The notes below the pieces were generated by a model. The model saw only the letters and a list, made by a program, of their open reading frames with translations. It searched no databases and was not told the origin of the DNA. Of a DNA stretch of 64,000 nucleotides, positions 54,665 through 61,869 are shown piece after piece. The stretch is from assembly GCA_023428905.1 (NCBI GenBank), contig JAEYWP010000016.1:62001-126000 (forward strand), written 5' to 3'. This DNA comes from Verrucomicrobiota bacterium. Its GTDB lineage: Bacteria > Verrucomicrobiota > Verrucomicrobiia > Opitutales > Opitutaceae. Made by a program: the position numbers and the translations under genes. The stretch's first letter is position 1. The number at the start of each line of letters is the position of its first letter.

Positions 54665-57031
54665 CTACCAAGCCGGTAACCGGGTGATTTCCACGATCGT
54701 ACCCGTGAACATGCCTTGGGCGCTTCCCGCCCCCAGCGCATTGTATCCGAAATCGCATTCGCCCGGACGCGCGGGATTGAAGGAACGCTCCGTATCGATA
54801 ATCACCTTGCCATTGAGCCGGATACGCAGCCGCCCGGTGACTAGGGGACCGGCTTGGGGCACCGGGTAAAGTGAGGGCATGTCCACGTCCAGCACATGTT
54901 CGTCCTGTTCCGGCAGAACCACAGGGTCGGAAATCAGACCTCCTCCTCCCCAGCAGTCGTGCTGAAATCGCACGGTGCCGTCGGTGGCCAGTTGAACGGA
55001 AATGAGATCTCCGGCCGTCGCGCGTCCCGTGGCAATCAGGGGAAGAAAATGCTCGTTTGGCGCCGGGGGTAGACGCAGTCGAAGGCGAACCGGGCCTCCC
55101 TGGGAAAGGAGGTCGAGTCGCGGGGCAGGTGGGAAGGCGGTCCTGCGTACGGCGAGGATGCGCCCGCTGAAGGATTTGGCAGAGACATCGGATGCGAGCG
55201 TGTTCTCGCCGGGGCGGACACCTTCGGGCGTCGACGTGTAGAGGTCGGCGCGAGCCTGAAGGACGACACGGCCATCGATCAGCACCTTGAGGTCACGCTT
55301 CAGCCATGACACCTGCTCCTCCGCCCAGCCCTTAAATCGGGGATGGAAGGCGGGCGGATAGAGGGACCCGATTTCGATTCGTACGCGATAGGTCTTCCCG
55401 GAGACGATCGGGACCGGCTGGCCTACCGGTCCTCCTGCGCCCAGATGGAAGAATCCAAACTGCGCTGATGCCGCGTCCGGGTAGGTGACGTAAAGGATGT
55501 CTCCCGTACCCCGCAGATTTCCCGTGGACAACAGAGGGTCGCGGACGCCGGGAGTCGGGGTGAACACGACGTCCATCTCAAGGGGCCCGTACGCTGCACC
55601 CAGGATGTTTTCGAGCCTCGCGGCTACACGGTTGGAGCTGCGCTCAAGCCAGGCGTGGAATGGCGTGGCGGGTTGCTGACTCACCCCGAAACCGACGCCG
55701 TTTCCGATCGTCCACAGCGCAATCAGCCCAATGACTCCGAGGAGTGCGGTGCGCGTCCAGTTCGCCTTGATGTTCGCACTCCCCGCCAGGCAGACTGTGC
55801 ACGCGGCTCCCAAGGCAAGAGCTGCAGGTGCAAAGTCGACCAGGTATCTGTCCTCGCCTCCAAAGAAGAGGCACAGCAAGGCGAGATTCGCCGCGCAGGA
55901 TCCCAGCAAGACGACTCCGGGTACAATCCACTCTGCACGGCGCATCGGCCGGGCCAGGAGGGTAAGCGGAAAAAGCGAAGCCACGGCCACAAAGGTCAGG
56001 TGCGGGAGCACTCCAAAGGGACGGGCGTTGGTGTGCAGGAAGGGATAAAAACGGATGAACTCTGCTGCCTCGAGCAGGTAGAGCCGCAGGTTTTTCGGGA
56101 TGAACTCCGGTCCGACTAGGTGAGCTTCCCGGAGATCGCCCGACGCGAGTGAAAACCGGATTCCAAAGTCCAGTGGATTGTCAAAGCGGGCGAAGTTATG
56201 CCACGCGATCGCCACACCCACCGCGGCCGCGGGCACAATGGCAGCGACGACCAAGGCCAGAGCCCGCCTGCCCCTCCTTTCAGTCCGCGGGAGCCGCGCC
56301 CAAAGCGCGATCATGGGAACCAGGGCCATTGGAACGGACATGACATAGATCGGCCGGGCCCCGACGGCGAGTCCGAGCGCCAGACTGCACGCGGCCAGCC
56401 AGCACAACCCGCTGAACCCGTGCCTCGCCCCGACCGCTTCCGATGCTGCGAAGACGGCGCCGGCCAGACACAAAAACGCTCCTGCGATCGGCACTGCGTA
56501 GAAGGTGTAGTTGGTGGTGAGAAAAAACACCGGTGAGCCGAATCCAAGCAGTAGAATGCCCAACGTCACCCAGCCGAAAGCGCACGACGGGGCGAGGCGT
56601 TTTCGGAGCCTTATTAACCAAAGGGATAAAGTCGCTACGCCGATGAAACACGACAGGCCCACCAACCCGGCCTCCGTCAGATAGGAACCGAACAGGAGGT
56701 GCCAGGGAAGGCCCAAGAGCAGCACGGGCGTCGTGCCATAATAAATGTAAAACCGCCCCCCGTAATAACTCATGTCGTGCGGACGGGAGGTTCCCTGCGG
56801 ACCCGCATACGGGTTATCGAGGCGGTAGAACGCGTCGTCCACCTTCACGGGGACATCAAGGCGGCCCTGGGCAAATGCCGCGACCTGTAGGCCGTAGTAG
56901 CTGGGCGGATGCACTGAGACAAACCCCCGGTTGCTCAGGTATGCCGTCCCGATCAGAGCCAGGAGCACCAGTGTCAGCACCGCTTCGATGAAAGAACGGC
57001 GATGCGAAGGGATGGGTGCCGGGATTCTCAT
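54665..57031 (-). CDS. GT-C-like membrane protein with two DHWG repeats
   Basis: A 788-aa protein from the ATG at 57031. The N-module (about 1-475) shares YYGLQVAAFAQGRLDV, SYYGGRFYIYYGTTPVLLL, ALGLAVGARPIYVMS, HNFARFDNPLDFGIRFSL and RYLVDFAPAA with the plus-strand family members. Two repeats, about 481-635 and 643-786: DPLLSTGNLRGTGDILYVTY, FGFFHLGAGGPVG, EIGSLYPPAFHPRF; then FLPLIATGRATAGDLISVQL with FQHDCWGGG. It is the only family member on the minus strand with the full N-module. Confidence 0.77.
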   Translation of the reverse strand: MRIPAPIPSHRRSFIEAVLTLVLLALIGTAYLSNRGFVSVHPPSYYGLQVAAFAQGRLDVPVKVDDAFYRLDNPYAGPQGTSRPHDMSYYGGRFYIYYGTTPVLLLGLPWHLLFGSYLTEAGLVGLSCFIGVATLSLWLIRLRKRLAPSCAFGWVTLGILLLGFGSPVFFLTTNYTFYAVPIAGAFLCLAGAVFAASEAVGARHGFSGLCWLAACSLALGLAVGARPIYVMSVPMALVPMIALWARLPRTERRGRRALALVVAAIVPAAAVGVAIAWHNFARFDNPLDFGIRFSLASGDLREAHLVGPEFIPKNLRLYLLEAAEFIRFYPFLHTNARPFGVLPHLTFVAVASLFPLTLLARPMRRAEWIVPGVVLLGSCAANLALLCLFFGGEDRYLVDFAPAALALGAACTVCLAGSANIKANWTRTALLGVIGLIALWTIGNGVGFGVSQQPATPFHAWLERSSNRVAARLENILGAAYGPLEMDVVFTPTPGVRDPLLSTGNLRGTGDILYVTYPDAASAQFGFFHLGAGGPVGQPVPIVSGKTYRVRIEIGSLYPPAFHPRFKGWAEEQVSWLKRDLKVLIDGRVVLQARADLYTSTPEGVRPGENTLASDVSAKSFSGRILAVRRTAFPPAPRLDLLSQGGPVRLRLRLPPAPNEHFLPLIATGRATAGDLISVQLATDGTVRFQHDCWGGGGLISDPVVLPEQDEHVLDVDMPSLYPVPQAGPLVTGRLRIRLNGKVIIDTERSFNPARPGECDFGYNALGAGSAQGMFTGTIVEITRLPAW
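54671..55589 (-). repeat. Two tandem DHWG repeats
   Basis: Copies at about 55589-55125 and 55103-54671 (minus strand). The second ends FGYNALGAGSAQGMFTGTI, matching the G-N-x-x-G-x-x and F-x-G-x-I end of the consensus. Confidence 0.7.
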
Positions 57032-57106
57032 ACGCGCGCACCCTTCAACGAGACTCCGGCACACCGCAAGCTCGCGAGACTTGAGTGTGGGCGCGGCTTG
57101 AAGCGC

Positions 57107-58042
57107 TTATTGCTCACCGAAACCTGCGGCTCGATCGACGATGAACTTCGGGCGCGACCGCACCTCCTCGTAGATGCGGCCGATGTATTCGCCGAGGATG
57201 CCGACGCTGATCAGCTGGATGCCGCCCATGAAGAGGAGCAGGATCACCACCGTCGGATTGCCGATCGGGAAGGGGAAACCCGCCAGCTTCATCACCAGGT
57301 AGGCCATCGCGATCAGGAAGGAGGCGCCCGCGATGAGGAAGCCGAACTGCGTGCTAAGGGTCAGCGCGTAGGTCGAGAAACAGAAGATGCCGTTAAAGCC
57401 GATGCGCAGGGAGCCGAGAAAGCGGTTGTAGTTGGTCTCACCAGCAAAACGCGCGGGGCGGTCAAAGGGGATCAGCACCTGGCGGAACCCGACCACCGCC
57501 ACCATTCCGCGCAGGAACCCGTGGGACTCTTTCAACTTCACCACCTCGTTCACCACCCGGCGCGACATCAGCCGGAAATCGCCTGTGTTGGGCGGGATCT
57601 TCACGTCGGCGATCTTGTTGATCACCTTGTAGCCGGTCTCCGCCACCAGCTTTTTGACGAACGGTTCTCCGGTCCGCTGGCGACGCTGGGGAAGGACCAC
57701 ATCATAGCCCTCCCGCCATTTCTCCACCATCTGCCCGATGAGCTCCGGCGGATCCTGCATGTCCACGTCCATCACGATCACGGCGTCGCCCGAGGAGTAG
57801 CTGAGGCCGGCGAGGTTGGCCATGGGCTGGCCGATGCGCCGCGAAAACTTGAGCAGCTTGATGCGCTCGTCCTTCGCCCGCTCCTCCAGGATCACGTCCT
57901 CGGTCCGGTCGGGCGAGGGGTCCAGGGAAAAGATCAGCTCATAATCCTCGGTGATCACGGACAGGATGGGCCGGATCCGGCGGAGGTACTCCGGGATGTT
58001 TTTCTCTTCCTTGTAGACCGGGACAACGATGCTGAGGAGCAT
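57107..58042 (-). CDS. GtrB-like polyprenyl-phosphate glycosyltransferase
   Basis: A 311-aa GT2: LLSIVVPVYKEEKNIPEYLR, IFSLDPSPDRTEDVI, VIVMDVDMQDPPELIGQMV (metal-binding) and NTGDFRLMSRRVVNEV. Two C-terminal helices follow (FGFLIAGASFLIAMAYLV, VVILLLFMGGIQLISVGIL), ending GEYIGRIYEEVRSRPKFIV, the standard GtrB/ArnC/DPM tail. It transfers a hexose from a nucleotide sugar to undecaprenyl phosphate. It lies 75 bases upstream of the 57031 start, so it may feed the adjacent GT-C-like protein (inference). Confidence 0.93.
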   Translation of the reverse strand: MLLSIVVPVYKEEKNIPEYLRRIRPILSVITEDYELIFSLDPSPDRTEDVILEERAKDERIKLLKFSRRIGQPMANLAGLSYSSGDAVIVMDVDMQDPPELIGQMVEKWREGYDVVLPQRRQRTGEPFVKKLVAETGYKVINKIADVKIPPNTGDFRLMSRRVVNEVVKLKESHGFLRGMVAVVGFRQVLIPFDRPARFAGETNYNRFLGSLRIGFNGIFCFSTYALTLSTQFGFLIAGASFLIAMAYLVMKLAGFPFPIGNPTVVILLLFMGGIQLISVGILGEYIGRIYEEVRSRPKFIVDRAAGFGEQ

Positions 58043-58074
58043 GGCAAAGGGACACTCATGACCGGAGCACGCCC

Positions 58075-58104
58075 CGGACTCCAGCCTTGTGTTTCAGGAG
58101 TCCG
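58075..58104 (-). terminator. Inverted repeat between the 1207-aa gene and the GtrB-like gene
   Basis: cggactcc (58075-58082) pairs with ggagtccg (58097-58104) across a 14-base loop, without a T-tract. It may be a weak terminator or attenuator. Confidence 0.3.
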
Positions 58105-58143
58105 CTTTCGCGACCCGCCGCACGGAGTTCGGCCGGGAGGATC

Positions 58144-59220
58144 TCATTCGAAGTCGATATTGACGATCCGGAAGGAGCGGGTGCGCGTGTCAGGGGCGGC
58201 GAGCGGGAAGCGTTTTTCCGTCTCGATCGAGAGCGACGTCTCGGCGGTGGTGGAAAGCGGCACGCTGATGCGTTCGGTGGTGTTAAGGCCCAGCGTTCGC
58301 TGGGAGGTCCGATCCCCGAGCGCAACTCCCACGGAGTAGTCAGACCGGGAGGGGAAACGGATGACTTCGATATGGGCCAGCTTGAAGTGAGCGGTCGCGG
58401 GAAAGCGGAACACTGCGCGACGGTCCACCCACCCATCGGTGTCGGGTTGTTCAAGAGAGAAGCGGTAGCCCGACCGATGCCATCCGTGCGTGAAGAGATC
58501 GGTGCGACTCACGTTTTCGAACGAGATGTTTTTCACCAATAGCGCGCGGCTTCGCGTCTCATTCGGAAGTTGAAATGTCGCGGTCGACTCAATCCGCACC
58601 TCGTTGGCGGCACCGGGCGCCAACGGCACGAAGAGGCTGGAATAGGTGCCCTGGCTGACACGGACGGACTCGAAAGGGCGACCGTTGAGGAAGACATGCA
58701 GGGTATTCTCCGAGACCTCAGCCCAGCCTGGCATTTCGAAGTCGAGTTTCAGCACCTTGAAGTCCTTCAGCACCGGCGTGGAAATGACAGCCTTCTGTTC
58801 AAGCCAGCCATCCGGATCCAGACCCGCGAGGGCTGCCTTTTCGCCGCGCTCGTTCGCGAGGTGTGAAAAACTCTGGAGGTCGGGGTTGTCCTCGATGGAA
58901 ATCTCGCGGACGAACGCGGAGACGGGGCGCTTGTCGCGCGCAATGTCGTAAACACGGGCGTCGGAGAAATGGAGCGAGATGGTGGTGATCTGGGCCGCCT
59001 CCTTGATTAGCCGAGTGAGGCTGAACTCGCCGGACTTGAGGGTGACGATCTCGGTCGGCTTGTCGTTGATCGAAATGGTGAGCTCCAGGCCGTGCTCTCG
59101 GAACTGTTCGATGTCCGGGATATAGCCTCTAAAAACCAGGACCTGCCCGGGGCGTGAGGAGCCCATCTTGAAGTAGGCGTCATCGGCAACCCAGCCGTCT
59201 TCAAACAGCCCCGAGTATTC
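58144..59220 (-). repeat. Three tandem DGW...ISFE beta repeats
   Basis: Protein-level repeats at about 59220-58880, 58845-58520 and 58470-58144. They are different in sequence from the DHWG repeat. The last two agree best (DGW, K-x-L/H-I, ISFE/IDFE). Confidence 0.6.
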
Positions 59221-61767
59221 CAAACCTGGATAACGTGCGAGATCCTCCGGGAACTCCGCGATTCGCGTCGGTCGCGGCATGGCGAGGTACTGTTCGTTCG
59301 TGATGACCGAGATGTCCCGAGTGAAACCGACCAGGCGGCGATCATCCAAGTTGAACTTCACGCCGTAAGCGCGCATCAGACCGGTTTTGTCCTTCAGGAT
59401 GGGGTGGGGCGTCTCGCCAAAATCCACGGTTAGGTAGGCCTGCTGTTCGAAGTACTCAGGCTTGAGAATGGGAGACACCACGCGGGCGGACCCATGCCCC
59501 ACAAAGGGAAGGGCATAATCGTCTTCGCCGATCACGATCGCCTTGGAGGGAAGCTTGGACCGACCATCTCCCAGCGACGTGCGGGAAAAGTCGATGACCA
59601 TGCGCAGATCGGGGGACGGGTTGATGACCTGAAACAGGTTGTAGCGGCCGGTGCCGTGGAAATACTGTTCGCCGCCAGTGATCGGCTCGGGCTCGCGCTG
59701 GAAGAAGGCGGCCTTGAAGCGGGCCGAGGAGTAATAGTGGGGACTGAGTTCGGAGTGGATGAAGACCAGGCGGTCCTTCAGTTGGCTCTCCAGCTTGTAC
59801 TGGAACATGTTTTCCACCGTCCATCCCGTGCCCGGGTTGGCCTTGTTGAAATGGTCGAGGTCGGTGCGCACCGCGACGAACAGGCGTTCGCCGAGGTCGA
59901 GATGGCGCGAACTGGTCTCCGTCCAGTTGTTATCGAGCTTTTGGATCGACATCACCCGGTAGTCGGGCACGTCGCCGACCATGAGTTCGTCGGGCAGGAG
60001 GAAGCGCAGGAGGGATAGTTTCTCGATGATCCGCGCTTGCGGGCCCAGGTCGGGGTCGGGTGTGCGCAGGAACTTCAGGACCGCGATGTTCGCGATGTTG
60101 TCCATGTAACTGCGGGAAAGGAAACGCGTGTCGATACCCTGGGTGTATTGGGCTAGCATCTTTGCCGTGACCACGTTGCTGATATCGCTCTCGATCCCTC
60201 CGAACTTCAGATCCGCGGGCGGGTTGAACTTCACGCCCAGTTCGGAGGCGCGCACAACCTCCGTGAGCCCGCCACCGTAGGTGCCGAGGGAAGCGTGCGA
60301 ATAATACACATGGGAGGGAATGGTGCAGAGGAGGTAAACCGCGACCGCGACCGCGCCGACCCGCTTGGAGGTTCGCGCCATCAGCCAAAGGAAGCCCTGG
60401 GCAAGGAGCAGGGTGATCACCGGTTGGGCAAACATCGCCAGTTTGAAGAGACCGAAATCCTGTCCCTTGAAGAAGAGGAAGAAACCAAGGGGAAACATCA
60501 CGGCTCCGAGATAGCCCACGGGAGCATCCTGAAGAACGTTAACGACCACCCGTCCGAGCAGGCACACGAGGAGTAGGGCGCCCAGCGCAATCTGAATTGA
60601 AATCCAGGGATCCACGCCGACGACGCCGAACGCGTGTAGGCCCACCAGCATCGGGATGAAGGATGGCACCAGGGTCCACGGGAAAAGGACCAATCCGCCA
60701 CTTTGGTCGTTGATCTCTGTCATGGCTCCCAGACCGGCCGAGCCGACCGACTGCATCACCAGCGTATTCACAAACTGGTATGTGCTGGTTCCGAGGAAGA
60801 GAAAGGTCAGGAGGGCCGCGGCTCCGATAAAGATGGCGTACGGCTTGAACCGCTCGATGCGCGTGAAGCGAAGCCGCAGGGCAAAGAGGAGAATGGAGAG
60901 TGCGACAAACGGCGCCACTTCCGGATACAGGATGCCGAGGCAGCAGGTGAGCAGCGCGGCCAAAACCAGCTTCCTCCAATGAAGGGAGCGGGTGTTCAAC
61001 AGAATCGACGACGTGGTGAGGAGGAGCGCGATACCGCCGACCTGCGCGATCAACTGATAGAGAGTGCCCAGGCCGAAAAGCGGGCTCATCGCAAAGATAC
61101 CCGTGGCCAAAAGCGCGACCTTTCGGTAGCGACCGCGGTACACCGCAATCGCCCCCATCGCAAAAATCTGCAGCATGCTCAGCATGAGGATGGTCGGCAT
61201 GAAGACCTCGTGGGGGTTCAGGCCCGTGAGGGATGCCACCCACGCCACCGTCAGCTCGGATCCTGGGCGGATCTGCTGAAGGGCATGCATGTACCAATAA
61301 TGCTGGGAATAGTCCGAGCCCTCCAGGTGGGTTTGCAACGGAATGTCGTAGTAGCCGTTCTTGAGGAATCGGTCTGCCGCCAGGCAGTAGTTGGCCATGT
61401 CGTCGTTGCCATACGAGATCCAGTCGAAGCCGAAGCGGAACAGCGGCCAGCCCGTGTATAAAACATACCCACAGACGATGAGGAAGAACGGGAGGAGTTG
61501 TCGGTAGGGCAGAGTGGGGCGCCTCCAGACGAAAATGCCGACTGCCATCACAAAAAGGCCCAACGTCAACCAGGGGCCAAAGTCTTTAACGGGTATTCCC
61601 CAGATATTCAGGCGCGCAGACAGAGCCACCAGCAGGGCCAGGCCGATGGTGGGCGCGACAAACCAACTCCAAAGTACCCCCAGCCGCGGCTTCAGCAGGC
61701 TGACGACGGACTGGCCGACGAACGTCAGAAAAAGGAACAATCCGATTACGAGCAGGATGGCGATCAT
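58144..61767 (-). CDS. 1207-aa membrane protein with three C-terminal beta repeats
   Basis: About 12-13 helices fill residues 1-490; the first large loop has FDWISYGNDDMANYCLAADR, with an acidic pair typical of GT-C enzymes. A long soluble part follows, and from about residue 850 there are three repeats of about 110-120 residues: LFEDGWVADDAYFKMGSS, DPDGWLEQKAVISTP and DTDGWVDRRAVFRFPATA. Each ends in a close variant of VREISIE, VKNISFE or RIVNIDFE. The ATG at 61767 (MIAILLVIGLFLF) was chosen over an upstream start. The function is likely glycosyltransferase or polymer transfer, by architecture only. Confidence 0.72.
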   Translation of the reverse strand: MIAILLVIGLFLFLTFVGQSVVSLLKPRLGVLWSWFVAPTIGLALLVALSARLNIWGIPVKDFGPWLTLGLFVMAVGIFVWRRPTLPYRQLLPFFLIVCGYVLYTGWPLFRFGFDWISYGNDDMANYCLAADRFLKNGYYDIPLQTHLEGSDYSQHYWYMHALQQIRPGSELTVAWVASLTGLNPHEVFMPTILMLSMLQIFAMGAIAVYRGRYRKVALLATGIFAMSPLFGLGTLYQLIAQVGGIALLLTTSSILLNTRSLHWRKLVLAALLTCCLGILYPEVAPFVALSILLFALRLRFTRIERFKPYAIFIGAAALLTFLFLGTSTYQFVNTLVMQSVGSAGLGAMTEINDQSGGLVLFPWTLVPSFIPMLVGLHAFGVVGVDPWISIQIALGALLLVCLLGRVVVNVLQDAPVGYLGAVMFPLGFFLFFKGQDFGLFKLAMFAQPVITLLLAQGFLWLMARTSKRVGAVAVAVYLLCTIPSHVYYSHASLGTYGGGLTEVVRASELGVKFNPPADLKFGGIESDISNVVTAKMLAQYTQGIDTRFLSRSYMDNIANIAVLKFLRTPDPDLGPQARIIEKLSLLRFLLPDELMVGDVPDYRVMSIQKLDNNWTETSSRHLDLGERLFVAVRTDLDHFNKANPGTGWTVENMFQYKLESQLKDRLVFIHSELSPHYYSSARFKAAFFQREPEPITGGEQYFHGTGRYNLFQVINPSPDLRMVIDFSRTSLGDGRSKLPSKAIVIGEDDYALPFVGHGSARVVSPILKPEYFEQQAYLTVDFGETPHPILKDKTGLMRAYGVKFNLDDRRLVGFTRDISVITNEQYLAMPRPTRIAEFPEDLARYPGLEYSGLFEDGWVADDAYFKMGSSRPGQVLVFRGYIPDIEQFREHGLELTISINDKPTEIVTLKSGEFSLTRLIKEAAQITTISLHFSDARVYDIARDKRPVSAFVREISIEDNPDLQSFSHLANERGEKAALAGLDPDGWLEQKAVISTPVLKDFKVLKLDFEMPGWAEVSENTLHVFLNGRPFESVRVSQGTYSSLFVPLAPGAANEVRIESTATFQLPNETRSRALLVKNISFENVSRTDLFTHGWHRSGYRFSLEQPDTDGWVDRRAVFRFPATAHFKLAHIEVIRFPSRSDYSVGVALGDRTSQRTLGLNTTERISVPLSTTAETSLSIETEKRFPLAAPDTRTRSFRIVNIDFE

Positions 61768-61869
61768 GCGGTCAGAGGGAAATGGGAGGGCCGAAGGGCG
61801 CGGCTGCGGTCGCGCAAGCGCGTGCAACAACGGCAAAACAATGAGAATTGGGCGATTCCACCAACGGCA

